Positions 24,221 through 33,280 of a stretch of 64,000 bases of DNA are shown here, in pieces; positions within the stretch are counted from its first letter, which is position 1, and every line of letters begins with the position of its first letter. The notes beneath the pieces were generated by a model. That model was not told the origin of the DNA. It did no database searches and saw nothing but the letters and a program-made list of their open reading frames with translations. A program made the position numbers and the translations under genes. The DNA comes from Anaerobaca lacustris (GTDB taxonomy: Bacteria > Planctomycetota > Phycisphaerae > Sedimentisphaerales > Anaerobacaceae), in the NCBI RefSeq assembly GCF_030012215.1, contig NZ_JASCXX010000027.1, positions 1-64,000 on the forward strand, given 5' to 3'.

Positions 24221-25399
24221 ATGGAAACGACTGACAACATTGCCCTGCCGGAGCGCGTCTCTCATATCAGGGCCGCTGACCGAGACATCTACCTCGTCGG
24301 CACCGCCCACCTGTCGAAGGACAGCGTCGAGGACGTTCGCACAATGGTCGAACGGGTCAAGCCCGACGCCATCTGCATCGAATTGTGCCAGGGGCGTTAC
24401 CAGGCCATGACCCAGGCCGACAACTGGGCCAAGATGGACATCTTCAAGATCGTCCGGCAGAAGAAGGCCACCTTCCTCCTGGCGCAGTTGATTATGACCA
24501 GCTTCTATCGGCGTCTGGGCGAGAAGCTGGGCATCCAGCCGGGGGCCGAGATGCTCAAAGGCATCGAACTGGCCGAGCAGACCGGGGCCCAACTGGTTCT
24601 GGCCGACCGCGACATCGAGATCACGCTCAAACGCGTCTGGGGCTATCTGAGCTTCTGGAGCAAGTTCAAGCTGTTCCTCCACATGGCCACGGGCGTCCTG
24701 GTGCGTGAGGAAATCGACAGCGACATGATCGAGACCCTCAAGAAGCAGGACCAGCTCGAGGCCGTGATGGCCGAGTTCGCCGCCAAGTATCCCGAGATCA
24801 AGCGAAGGCTGATCGACGAGCGGGACACCTACCTGGCCGAGAAGATCCGCACGGCGCCGGGCAAGACGATCGTCGCCGTCGTCGGAGCCGGCCACGTCCC
24901 AGGCATCACGCCGCAGGTTCACGAGCCGCACGCGCTCGATGAGTTGATGGAGTTGCCCACGAAATCCGTCTGGCCGACGATCATCAAGTGGGGCGTTCCG
25001 CTGGCAATCCTGATGCTGATCGCCTATGGCTTCACGAAGGGGGCCGACCACGGGTTCCAGAACATCACCATCTGGTTCCTCGTCAACGGCGTGCTTTCGG
25101 CCCTCGGCGCAGCGGTGGCCCTGGCGCATCCTCTGACGGTGCTGTCGGCGTTCCTGGCGGCCCCGCTGACCAGCCTGAATCCGCTTTTTGCCGCCGGCTG
25201 GGTGGCGGGCATCGTGCAGGCCCTCATCAAGAGGCCCAAGGTCAGCGACCTGGAAGACCTGCCCGACGCCATCGGCAGCGTGCGCGGCTTCTGGACCAAC
25301 CCGGTCACGCGAATCCTGCTGGTCGTGGCACTGGCCAACCTGGGCAGCATGATCGGCACGTACATCGCCGGCGTATGGATCGCCGCCCGGTCGGTGTAG
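24221..25399 (+). CDS. TraB/PrgY-family membrane protein
   Basis: This 392-aa protein has the TraB-family N-terminal domain (about 1-230) with the conserved YLVGTAHLSKDSV, a CIELCQGRY Glu, and VVGAGHVPGI near 215-225. These residues resemble the ChaN/Tiki-type metal-dependent protease fold. Four or more hydrophobic segments fill the C-terminal half, ending in a helix near LLVVALANLGSMIGTYIAGVW. PrgY in Enterococcus blocks pheromone signalling, but the bacterial and archaeal homologues mostly have no known function. It is predicted to be in the cytoplasmic membrane. The start ATG lacks a strong ribosome site, but the frame and the N-terminus fit the family. It is followed by a tRNA gene with its own promoter. 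Confidence 0.85.
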   Translation: METTDNIALPERVSHIRAADRDIYLVGTAHLSKDSVEDVRTMVERVKPDAICIELCQGRYQAMTQADNWAKMDIFKIVRQKKATFLLAQLIMTSFYRRLGEKLGIQPGAEMLKGIELAEQTGAQLVLADRDIEITLKRVWGYLSFWSKFKLFLHMATGVLVREEIDSDMIETLKKQDQLEAVMAEFAAKYPEIKRRLIDERDTYLAEKIRTAPGKTIVAVVGAGHVPGITPQVHEPHALDELMELPTKSVWPTIIKWGVPLAILMLIAYGFTKGADHGFQNITIWFLVNGVLSALGAAVALAHPLTVLSAFLAAPLTSLNPLFAAGWVAGIVQALIKRPKVSDLEDLPDAIGSVRGFWTNPVTRILLVVALANLGSMIGTYIAGVWIAARSV

Positions 25400-25426
25400 G
25401 CTGAAGAAGGTTAGAGGAATTGCCTG

Positions 25427-25455
25427 TTGACGGCCGCGAACCCATTCCGTATGAT
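25427..25455 (+). promoter_or_regulatory. sigma70-type promoter of tRNA-Leu
   Basis: TTGACG at 25427 and TATGAT at 25450 are 17 bp apart, placing transcription start about 20 bp before the tRNA. Confidence 0.65.
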
Positions 25456-25482
25456 GACCGCCTCAATAGACAGATCGCCCGA

Positions 25483-25566
25483 GCCGGAGTGGCGGAACTG
25501 GCAGACGCGCGGGATTCAAAATCCCGTCCTGGCAACAGGGTGAGGGTTCGAGTCCCTCCTCCGGCA
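25483..25566 (+). tRNA. tRNA-Leu (CAA)
   Basis: The 84-nt type II tRNA has an acceptor stem GCCGGAG/CTCCGGC with discriminator A, anticodon stem CGGGA/TCCCG with loop TTCAAAA giving anticodon CAA, a long variable arm (TCCTGGCAACAGGGTGA region), and the T-arm GGGTTCGAGTCCC. The 3' CCA is not encoded. Confidence 0.95.
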
Positions 25567-25669
25567 GTTGTCGCCGCGCCGCGCGGAACAGGGGCGTCGG
25601 GCATGTCCGCAGAACCGCGATGGTCACACCGTTGATCGACGCGCCAGAATTCCACGGGGATGGATCCGC

Positions 25670-26866
25670 ATGCAAAGAGAGAACCCTCAGATCACGCCGG
25701 AGTCACTGCATTCGTTCTTCGGACCCGACGGAGCTGCCTTGGGCCATCTCGTGATCGATTCGAACACCGGCGGCGTCAGCGCCGGCGGCATTCGAATGGT
25801 CTCGCAGATGCCTACGGCCGACCTGTGCCACCTGGCTCGGGCAATGACATTGAAGTATGCGTTCTTGCGGTGGCCGTTCGGCGGCGCCAAGGCGGTCATC
25901 TTCGCCCGTCGCGACATGCTGTCGCACCAGGACAGAGAGCAACTCATCCGAGAATTTGCAGAGCGGCTTGTGCCGTTCAGGGGACGCTATCTGCCGGGCA
26001 CGGACGCCGGCACAGACGACGACGATCTGCGTCTGATCTGCCGGACCGCCGGTCTGATGCGGCCGCGATCGGCGCGGGATTCGGGATATTATACGGCGCT
26101 GACACTACGCCTGTGTATCGAACATGTCGCTGTGGCACAGAAACTCGCCCTGAAAGGCTCCCGCGTTGCCATCGAAGGGTTTGGCAAAGTCGGCGGCGCA
26201 TTGGCTCAGCAGCTTGTCGAGATCGGATGCCGCATCGTGGCCGTCTCGACGGATCGCGGCGCCGTCCACGATGCCGAGGGGCTCGACGTGGCACGGCTGT
26301 TGCGCGAGCGAGACATCGCCGGAAGCGATTGTGTGAACCGATACGATCCATCGCGACGGATCGCGCCAAGCGACGTGCCGACGGTGCCGGCCGATTTCTT
26401 CGCGCCCTGCGCCCTGTCCTGGAGCATCGACAGCTCCAATGCCGACCGTGTCCAGGCCAGGGCGATCGTATGCGGAGCCAACAACCCCGTCACGGAAAAG
26501 GCCCGCCAGGCGCTGTTGGCCAGGAGCGTCCTTTGCTTTCCCGATTTCGTCTCCAATGCCGGAGGCACGCTCGGCGGCATTGTCGGTTCGCTGGCGGTCA
26601 GCCACAAAACCGTCGTTCGATTCATCGAACAGCAATTCTCGCCCAAGGTTCACCACCTGATCGCCCTGGCTCACAAGACGGATCGGCCTCTGGAAACGGT
26701 CGCCCTGCAGATCGCCTCAGCGAATCTCGACGCCATGAAGCAGGCCGGACCGCGCCGCAGAAACCCGCTGTTCTCACACTTCGTGAACCTCGTTCGACGT
26801 GGACGTTTGCCCGGCGTCCTGACGAGAACATTCGGCCTGGCGTACGTCCGCAGGACCATGTCCTGA
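25670..26866 (+). CDS. Glu/Leu/Phe/Val-type amino-acid dehydrogenase
   Basis: The 398-aa protein follows the leucine/phenylalanine/valine dehydrogenase pattern. GGIRM and LARAMTLKYAF (substrate-binding Lys) come first, then FGGAKAVIF with the catalytic Lys, LPGTDAGTDDDDL with the catalytic Asp, and the NAD-binding Rossmann motif GFGKVGGALA (about residues 170-180). The LCFPDFVSNAGG motif follows near the C-terminus. It would oxidatively deaminate a branched-chain or related amino acid with NAD(P). The motif details differ from well-studied members, so the substrate is open. The ATG at 25670 is chosen because the longer frame would overlap the tRNA region. Its last 93 bp overlap, on the opposite strand, the end of the adenylate-forming gene. 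Confidence 0.8.
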   Translation: MQRENPQITPESLHSFFGPDGAALGHLVIDSNTGGVSAGGIRMVSQMPTADLCHLARAMTLKYAFLRWPFGGAKAVIFARRDMLSHQDREQLIREFAERLVPFRGRYLPGTDAGTDDDDLRLICRTAGLMRPRSARDSGYYTALTLRLCIEHVAVAQKLALKGSRVAIEGFGKVGGALAQQLVEIGCRIVAVSTDRGAVHDAEGLDVARLLRERDIAGSDCVNRYDPSRRIAPSDVPTVPADFFAPCALSWSIDSSNADRVQARAIVCGANNPVTEKARQALLARSVLCFPDFVSNAGGTLGGIVGSLAVSHKTVVRFIEQQFSPKVHHLIALAHKTDRPLETVALQIASANLDAMKQAGPRRRNPLFSHFVNLVRRGRLPGVLTRTFGLAYVRRTMS

Positions 26867-28291
26867 TTGGGGCCGGCAGTCTCCGCCGATCAGAGACAAC
26901 ACCGTTGCGTACTTGTGCGAGCCCGGACGGGCGGCGATATCCGTCACCGTATCGAGATCGACCGTCACTTGGGGACCGAGAATGCGCGAGAAACGCTGGA
27001 CAATGGTCTTACCCAATTTCCCGTCCTTGGCAAATGAGACATCCGCCGCCTCGACGACGGCATCCTTGACCAGCAGGACACGGATATGGTCGTGTCGCTC
27101 CTGGCGAATCTGGAACTTGGCCAGATGCGGAACGTCTTCCAGAGCCAGCGTGAGATGATAGGGATGAAGGATGCGACCGTCGGGCCGGACGATCGAGTCT
27201 ACCCGGCGCCCGTCGATGCGGGCAAGCATGGGCAACGCCCTGCCGCAACGACATGGCTCGACCGCCCTTGAGGCGTAATCACCCAATCCCGAATACCGGA
27301 TAATCGGCGTCGCACGATTGAACAGATCGGTGACCACCACTCGGCCCGTCCGGCCGGGAGCGACTTCCTTGTCGTTATCGCCCAGCAGCTCCACGAGCAC
27401 TTTCCACGTCAGCAGATGCAGGCCGCAGTGCTCCGGGCACTCGGCGGCAAGGAATCCCGCCTCCGTCGAACCGTACACATCCATCAGCTCGCCGTCGAAC
27501 GTCCGGCCGATCAGCTTGCGAAGCGGCTCGTCCAGAACCTCGCCGATGACCATGATCAACTCAGGCTGATACACCGCCGTGCCGCTGGTGCGGACCGCCA
27601 TGCAGATGTTGCGCAGGATGCTCGGATACGTCATCAGAAGCTCCGGCCGCTTGCGATTGATCGCCTCAATGTGCTCCTGCGGTGACAGGAGCGAGTTCAC
27701 CACGGCGTGCTTCATCGATGGAAACACCCGACGTTGCAGGCTCTCATAGGCCCGCGGCTCATCGACCACGATAGACAGGTGCCGGATATTCGTTCGCAGC
27801 AGGAAGTCCTTAGAGGCCGAGACCACCGTGATGGGACGGCGTCCGGCCATGATTTGCGGCAGATTGACGGAGAAATCGAAGAGGGCCTTGTCGAGGTCCA
27901 AAAACACGCGCACCGGAGTGCCCGTCGAGCCCGAGGTCCCCACAATGTAGCATCGGCGAGATGGATACGTTCGCGACAGAATGCCGTCCGGGAAGTTCCG
28001 TCGGAGATCGTCCTTCGTGACGACCGGGAGTTTCTCGATATCGGCCAGCGCTTGGATGTCCTCCGGCCGCACACCGGCCCGGCGCCACAGGCGGTGGTAG
28101 AGCTCCACGTTCTCATACGCGTGGGTAACAACCTCCCGCAACCGTTCTATCTGAAACTGCTCGGTTTCCTCCGGCGTCATCGCCGCCAGACGCCGCACCT
28201 GCCTGCAATACTGCCCGTAGCGAATGCCGCGAAGAAGGTCGGTCAGGCCCACTCGTTCGCGGAACGGTCGCGTCCGCACCTCAACGCTCAA
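26774..28291 (-). CDS. phenylacetate-CoA-ligase-like (PaaK/CapK-type) adenylate-forming enzyme
   Basis: The 505-aa protein is an AMP-forming ligase of the PaaK/CapK branch. It has an N-terminal YHRLWRRAGVRPEDIQALADIEKLPVVTKDDLR, the ATP loop GTSGSTGTPVRVF (about residues 115-130), YGSTEAGFLAAEC, and a C-terminal DGRRVDSIVRPDGR domain. It should activate a carboxylic acid as the acyl-adenylate and perhaps transfer it to CoA or a carrier. The start is a TTG at 28291 that overlaps the SDR stop codon (TTGA), so the two are probably coupled. The last 37 or so residues form an unusual tail past the usual end. That tail overlaps the convergent dehydrogenase gene by 93 bp. Confidence 0.75.
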   Translation of the reverse strand: MSVEVRTRPFRERVGLTDLLRGIRYGQYCRQVRRLAAMTPEETEQFQIERLREVVTHAYENVELYHRLWRRAGVRPEDIQALADIEKLPVVTKDDLRRNFPDGILSRTYPSRRCYIVGTSGSTGTPVRVFLDLDKALFDFSVNLPQIMAGRRPITVVSASKDFLLRTNIRHLSIVVDEPRAYESLQRRVFPSMKHAVVNSLLSPQEHIEAINRKRPELLMTYPSILRNICMAVRTSGTAVYQPELIMVIGEVLDEPLRKLIGRTFDGELMDVYGSTEAGFLAAECPEHCGLHLLTWKVLVELLGDNDKEVAPGRTGRVVVTDLFNRATPIIRYSGLGDYASRAVEPCRCGRALPMLARIDGRRVDSIVRPDGRILHPYHLTLALEDVPHLAKFQIRQERHDHIRVLLVKDAVVEAADVSFAKDGKLGKTIVQRFSRILGPQVTVDLDTVTDIAARPGSHKYATVLSLIGGDCRPQSGHGPADVRQAECSRQDAGQTSTSNEVHEV

Positions 28292-29205
28292 CGGTCACCT
28301 CGATCCGAGGCATGGCCCGATGCATCGCGACTCGATGCGGATTGAGACAATCGTCGAGAGATCCGGCTATCGATGTATCGTTCCTTGTTCGCACGGCCCC
28401 GTCGTTCCAGCCAGGGTCGAACCACGCGCCGCAGGCCGGGAAAGACGTAGCCGATCGTACAGATGGCACCCATGGGGGGCGGCACGGCTCGCTCACGCCG
28501 CCCGTCGGCGGCGCAGGCAAGAATCTGCCCGGCAATCTGTTCGGCCGTGCTCATCCGCTGGGAGAAGGCCAGAGCCGTGACGTCTTCGACCTGGTCGGCG
28601 AAGAACTCCGTGTCCACCAGGCCGGGGCTGACCACGGAGACGGTGATGCCGGTGCCTTCGAGTTCCTCCGCCAGCGACAGGCTGAAGGCACGCAATCCGA
28701 ATTTCGTCGCACAATAGGTCGCCGTTCCGCCGCTGGGCACGCGACCGGCCAGCGAGGCCACGTTGACAATCGCACCGCCACCCGCTCGACGCAGATAAGG
28801 CAAGGCCATGCGGCACAAGACCGCCGGCGCTTTTAAGTTCACGTCGATCATCCGCGCCAGTTCGTCCGGGCAGCGCCGCTCGAGCGGCCCTCGGGCGTGA
28901 TAACCGGCGTTGTTGACGAGAACGTCCACCCCCCCGAACTGCGTCTGCGTCCGCTCCAGCATCGTCCCCATGGCGTCCGTATCGGTCACGTCGGCGGCGA
29001 CCACCAGCACCCGGTCGGGCCCGATCTGGCGGGCGACGGTTTCGAGGGCCTCTCTGCGCCGGGCCACGAGAACAACGCACGCCCCCTCGACGGCAAACTG
29101 CTTTGCGGCCGCCGCTCCGATCCCGCAGGACGCCCCCGTAACGATCACACGCTTATCGATGAATCTGCCTGCCACCTGCGTTCCTTGCGACCCCCCAGAA
29201 CCCAT
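28288..29205 (-). CDS. short-chain dehydrogenase/reductase
   Basis: This 305-aa protein is a classical SDR. The cofactor motif VTGASCGIG is near residue 22, NNAG near 95, the catalytic Ser is in IVNVASLAG, and Y-x3-K is YCATK. A C-terminal extension beyond residue 250 ends in a basic tail (RRGRANKERYIDSRISRRL). It reduces or oxidises a hydroxyl or keto group with NAD(P). It is translationally coupled to the adenylate-forming gene and so may supply or consume the same acyl or polyketide-like intermediate, for instance in lipid or cell-wall synthesis. The substrate is unknown. The start ATG at 29205 is the first in frame. Confidence 0.85.
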   Translation of the reverse strand: MGSGGSQGTQVAGRFIDKRVIVTGASCGIGAAAAKQFAVEGACVVLVARRREALETVARQIGPDRVLVVAADVTDTDAMGTMLERTQTQFGGVDVLVNNAGYHARGPLERRCPDELARMIDVNLKAPAVLCRMALPYLRRAGGGAIVNVASLAGRVPSGGTATYCATKFGLRAFSLSLAEELEGTGITVSVVSPGLVDTEFFADQVEDVTALAFSQRMSTAEQIAGQILACAADGRRERAVPPPMGAICTIGYVFPGLRRVVRPWLERRGRANKERYIDSRISRRLSQSASSRDASGHASDRGDR

Positions 29206-29296
29206 CCGGAAGAAGATGGGCAGATTCTATCCGCTTCGGGGCTGCACGACAAGCCCTCGTTCCGTCGGGCGGCGCCGGCGCCAACGGGGTCTAACG

Positions 29297-29674
29297 CTAC
29301 TCTCTCCAATATCGGGTGACGATTCCGTCGGTGATCTCGAAGTAGAGCACGGTACGTTCCTCGCGCTTGTCGTCGAAGTTCAGGAAGATGAAGGCCTTGA
29401 AGTCGCTGTCGACCTTCTTCGTGTAGACGTATCGGAGGATCTCTGTTCCCTCGGGTGTCTGCGTCTGGCTCGTCGGTTCGCCGAGGGTGCCGAGCACCCA
29501 TTCCCTGCTGGTCGAGCCCACCCGGACCTGCCGGAGCGTCTCGGCGCCGACGGCCGGGCCCTTCGGGCCGTAACGCACGTCGGACCGGCCCGAAATGCAC
29601 CCGGTCAGTACGAAACCGAAAACCGCACACAAAAGGATCGTCCCTGCTGACGCCATCGTCTTTCGTTCGGCCAT
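29297..29674 (-). CDS. small SmpA/OmlA(BamE)-like lipoprotein
   Basis: The 125-aa protein has a lipoprotein signal with lipobox LTGC (about residues 20-23). It continues with LRQVRVGSTSREWVLGTLGEPTSQTQT, the pattern of the SmpA/OmlA (BamE) beta-alpha fold in which a conserved G-x-S/T-x2-x2-L/V-x4-G-x-P segment recurs. BamE-type lipoproteins join outer-membrane assembly complexes; many small homologues have other roles. AGGAGCGACGATT precedes the ATG at 29674. The assignment rests on pattern, and similarity over the full length is not assured. Confidence 0.65.
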   Translation of the reverse strand: MAERKTMASAGTILLCAVFGFVLTGCISGRSDVRYGPKGPAVGAETLRQVRVGSTSREWVLGTLGEPTSQTQTPEGTEILRYVYTKKVDSDFKAFIFLNFDDKREERTVLYFEITDGIVTRYWRE

Positions 29675-29920
29675 AATCGTCGCTCCTAAACCACCATCAT
29701 CACACATGATCTTCTCTGATCTCGTGACGCACCGCGCGCCAGATCGTAGTCCTGCGTGCCTTGGCTGTCAACCGACACCGCTCGAAGATAAGAGGCACAA
29801 TGGAAACCGCAAAGTCACGGAGAAAGCCGGATGGGCAATTGAGGGTTGCACAACGAACAGGAATCATGCTACAAGCGGGCCTCAATGCCCAACGAAACGG
29901 TCCAGGACAGGGAGCAGGCT

Positions 29921-30826
29921 ATGACGATGCGATCCGATCTACGGCTGAACAGACGCGAATTCCTTGCCGCCGGCACAGCGGCGTTGGCGACGGGCGCCCT
30001 CGGCTTGCCGGGCTGTGCAACGAAACCGTCGAGCTACGCGCCGGCCCCCGCCAGCCGATGGGCGCTGCTGGCCGATACGCACATCGCCGCCGATCCCGAC
30101 GACCACAGCGGCGAGTTCTATCCGCACCGCCACATGGCAAAGGTTGTCGAGCACGCGCTGGCGAACCCGCCCGAGGGGATGGTGATCGCCGGCGACGTGG
30201 CCCGCCTGCAGGGGCTGGCCGACGATTACGTCCAGGTCCGCAAGCTCCTGTCGCCACTCGACAGCAAGGTACCGGTCTACATGGCGCTGGGCAACCACGA
30301 CGACCGGGCAAACATCCTGGCCGAGTTCACAAACCCGCCCGGTCGGATTCAGCCGGTCAAGAACAAGCACGTGACCATCGTCGACGCGGGGCCCGTCCGG
30401 CTGGTCCTCCTCGATTCGTTGTGGAAGGTCAACGAGACGCCGGGCCTGCTCGGCAAGGCGCAGCGGGACTGGCTCAAGGCGTATCTGGCCGAGTCCGACG
30501 AGACCCCCCTGCTGCTGTGCTTCCATCATTCGCTGCGCGACAGCGACGGCGACCTGCTCGATTCGCCGAGGCTCTTCGAGATCATCGAGCCGGTACGAAA
30601 GGTCAAGGCCCTGGTCTATGGCCATTCGCACGATTACCTCTACGCCGTGCACGAAGGGATTCATCTGATCAACCTGCCGGCCGTCGGCTACAGTTTCCGA
30701 GCCGAGATGCCGCTCGGCTGGGTCGAGGCGAACCTGACCGCCCGAGGCGGCGACTTCACCCTGCACGCCGTGGCCGGCAATACCGACATCGACGGCCAGG
30801 TCACATCGCTGACCTGGCGAACGTAG
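29921..30826 (+). CDS. Tat-exported calcineurin-like metallophosphoesterase
   Basis: The 301-aa protein has a Tat signal (LNRREFLAAG) with a possible lipobox (GLPGC, Cys around residue 28). The calcineurin-fold motifs follow in order: ADTHIAAD, IAGDVARLQG, LGNHDDR, the FHHSL histidine and YGHSHDY, together forming the di-metal site. It would hydrolyse a phosphoester outside the cytoplasm. The start ATG at 29921 follows AGGGAGCAGGCT. It is convergent with the methyltransferase gene, leaving a 1-bp gap. The substrate is unknown. Confidence 0.85.
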   Translation: MTMRSDLRLNRREFLAAGTAALATGALGLPGCATKPSSYAPAPASRWALLADTHIAADPDDHSGEFYPHRHMAKVVEHALANPPEGMVIAGDVARLQGLADDYVQVRKLLSPLDSKVPVYMALGNHDDRANILAEFTNPPGRIQPVKNKHVTIVDAGPVRLVLLDSLWKVNETPGLLGKAQRDWLKAYLAESDETPLLLCFHHSLRDSDGDLLDSPRLFEIIEPVRKVKALVYGHSHDYLYAVHEGIHLINLPAVGYSFRAEMPLGWVEANLTARGGDFTLHAVAGNTDIDGQVTSLTWRT

Positions 30827-30827
30827 A

Positions 30828-31508
30828 TCAACAGCGCGCAACCAACAGAAAGACGGGATAGTCCTTGGGCCGATCGGCGCCTTCGCCCTGGCGACGGATC
30901 GTGTGGACCGTCCGTATGCTCCTGACCGAAAAGCCCACCGTCTCGATCTGCGATCCGAGCCAGACCGGGTCGATGCCATGATGGACTTCATGCGCGCCGT
31001 CCCTGTGGAAAGTCCCGTCCTCCGGTTCGAGGTCGGCGACAGCGATCCAGCCGCCCGGCCGAACCCACTGCGCGAACCGCGCCAGAAGCGCCGGAATGTC
31101 CTCGATGTGGTGAAAAACCATGCTGCTGACGATGGCGTCGAACTGTACGCCCGATGGTTGTGGATATCCATTTTCGAGCACAAGGGTCCGGACGTGATCC
31201 AGGCCCGACGCCTTCGCCTTGGCTTCAAGCACCGCCAGCATCTGCACCGACGTGTCCGCCGCCGTGATCGAAGCAACCTTCGTCGCCAGCTCACGTGTAA
31301 TCAGCCCGGTCCCGCACCCGAAATCCATGACCGCCATCCGAGACGTCAGCGGAACCGCCGCGAGCATCGCCCCGGCAACCGCCTTCGCCAGCTCCACACG
31401 CGTCGGATTGTCATCCCAAGTCACCGCCGCCGCGTCGAAATAGTCCTTCGCCCCTGCGGCCTCCTGCATCGCATCTCCCGGTGTCGGTCCCTTGCGATCC
31501 ACGTTCAT
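30828..31508 (-). CDS. class I SAM-dependent methyltransferase
   Basis: This 226-aa cytoplasmic protein has the Rossmann methyltransferase motif I (VMDFGCGTGLITREL, about residues 60-75), an acidic TAADTS at motif II, and FDAIVSSMVFHHIEDIPALLARF with LRPGG-like VRPGGWIAVADLEPEDG, as in small-molecule methyltransferases such as UbiE/Methyltransf_11 types. The ATG at 31508 has a GAGGTTAGACC ribosome site. The ABC transporter genes lie upstream, 26 bp away, but no functional link is evident. Confidence 0.8.
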   Translation of the reverse strand: MNVDRKGPTPGDAMQEAAGAKDYFDAAAVTWDDNPTRVELAKAVAGAMLAAVPLTSRMAVMDFGCGTGLITRELATKVASITAADTSVQMLAVLEAKAKASGLDHVRTLVLENGYPQPSGVQFDAIVSSMVFHHIEDIPALLARFAQWVRPGGWIAVADLEPEDGTFHRDGAHEVHHGIDPVWLGSQIETVGFSVRSIRTVHTIRRQGEGADRPKDYPVFLLVARC

Positions 31509-31534
31509 GGTCTAACCTCTATCCGCTTTGCAGT

Positions 31535-33280
31535 CTATTCCACTTCTCGGGCGACGACGTCGAGGACCTGCCTCTCGCGTCGTTCCAGCAGGTCGCCGAG
31601 GGCGGGCAGGCTGAAACGATAGCACAGGACAAGCGCTGCCAGCAGCACTGCCGAGGCGATGAGGTTTACCGTTGCAGCCGAGGCCCAGCCGGACCTGTCG
31701 AACAACAAACCCGCCAGAGGCATGAGGAAGATCGGGATCAGCGTCACGGGAAACAGCAGATGCGACAGCAGAATCAGAAGGGTCGTCGTCGTGCGCGTCT
31801 TCGTCCGTTTCATCGAGCCCGGAGCGACCCGGTACGGCACGAGGACCGAGAGGAGATTGCCCATCATGCTCAGCAACAGGAAGGCGGCGGGCAACTGCAG
31901 GATCGTCGCGACCACAACCGTCGCCGGCGGATGCGCGACAAACGTCACGAGCATCAACAGGACCAGACCGATCGCGGCGCCGATCGGAAACAACGCGAGG
32001 TTTTTGCCAAGCAGAATCCACTGGCGCCGCGTCGGCAGCAACACCAGTGTGCGGAACCCTCCCCGGTCGAAGCCGAACAGATTGAACATGAGCTGGCTCA
32101 TGCCGAAGAACGTCACCGCCACAGCACCGGTCGCCATGAACGGTTTGACAATATCGGGTGTGGTGGAAGATCGCTTGAACAGCGCCATCCCACCAAACAT
32201 TACCAGCCACATCAGGTTCATCCCCAACGCCATCTTCACTTCCGGCGCGCGTTTGAGAGACCGAAAGAACGCCCAGGCCAGCGTGGACGCCTCGTGGGGT
32301 ATGCCCGGCAGGCGCCGGTCGCCGTCGTCGCGGACGCCTACGACAACCCTGGTCTTGGCCTTCGGCCTGGTCTTCTTGTCGGTCTCGCCGCCCTGATAGA
32401 AACGAAGGGTGGACCGATAGGCGCGTCCGAGCCCCAGCGTCCCGATGGTGAAGACGCCGAGGGTCGCCAGAATTGTGGGCCGGACATCGCCGGCGGCCAG
32501 CGTCATCGCCCCGTTGCCCACCCAGAGAAACGGAACGACCTTGTGCGCCGTCAGCATGAGCGGCGGAATCGTTCTTTCCCGCTTGTCCTGTGAGGGCGTC
32601 TGGTCCTGCTCCTCGGAGGGCACGGATGAGACGGCTCTTGGCCGGTGGCGGCCACGATCCGAAGTCGCCTGAACCAGGAGATTGGGCAGTTGGGTCAGGA
32701 GGATGAAACCCACGGTGACGCCCGCGATGATCGCCCGCCGGCGTCGTGGGTTGATCATCAGCGCAACCAGCCAGCCGCGAAGGCAGTAGATCCACGAGGT
32801 AATCATGAAAACGAAGCCGATCACCAGCGGCAGCATCCAGAGCATCTCCGCTCCTCGGCCCAGAGCCAGTCCCAGGGCTAATCCGATCATGCCGGGAACG
32901 AACAGGATAACGCTCAGAGACAGATGCGAGGCAAGGTAATTGATGACGAAGATCTGCCTCAGCGAGATCGGCAGGTGCAGCATGCGTCCGATGTCGATCG
33001 TTTCGGAACGCTGAATCTCCGAGACGATGGACATCATGCAGAAGAACAGGAACACGACGATCACCGCATCCCAGATGGCCAGCAGCACGGTCGGTGGGAC
33101 CTTCGGCAGCGCCAAGCTCCCCGCCAGCAGGCCCGCCAGTGCGCCGCCGGCGCCGGCGACCAGCCCAAGGGCAACGATGATCAGCGTGAGCACCGCCCCC
33201 AGGCCGCCGGCTCGTGCCCATTGGCTGCGGCTCAGACGCCAGCGCAGCCACAGGATCGTGCGGAGCTGGTCGGTGTCCAT
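31535..33280 (-). CDS. ABC transporter permease-like multi-span membrane protein
   Basis: The 581-aa protein has about 10-12 hydrophobic helices and no enzyme motif. A hydrophilic loop (about 205-240) with SEEQDQTPSQDKRER is followed by a second membrane half. It starts at the base after the stop of the ABC ATPase (TAG at 33281, ATG at 33280), so it is the partner permease of an exporter. Its large size and two membrane halves resemble ABC-2-type permeases such as those of gliding or lipid/peptide efflux systems. The transported substrate is unknown. Confidence 0.75.
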   Translation of the reverse strand: MDTDQLRTILWLRWRLSRSQWARAGGLGAVLTLIIVALGLVAGAGGALAGLLAGSLALPKVPPTVLLAIWDAVIVVFLFFCMMSIVSEIQRSETIDIGRMLHLPISLRQIFVINYLASHLSLSVILFVPGMIGLALGLALGRGAEMLWMLPLVIGFVFMITSWIYCLRGWLVALMINPRRRRAIIAGVTVGFILLTQLPNLLVQATSDRGRHRPRAVSSVPSEEQDQTPSQDKRERTIPPLMLTAHKVVPFLWVGNGAMTLAAGDVRPTILATLGVFTIGTLGLGRAYRSTLRFYQGGETDKKTRPKAKTRVVVGVRDDGDRRLPGIPHEASTLAWAFFRSLKRAPEVKMALGMNLMWLVMFGGMALFKRSSTTPDIVKPFMATGAVAVTFFGMSQLMFNLFGFDRGGFRTLVLLPTRRQWILLGKNLALFPIGAAIGLVLLMLVTFVAHPPATVVVATILQLPAAFLLLSMMGNLLSVLVPYRVAPGSMKRTKTRTTTTLLILLSHLLFPVTLIPIFLMPLAGLLFDRSGWASAATVNLIASAVLLAALVLCYRFSLPALGDLLERRERQVLDVVAREVE

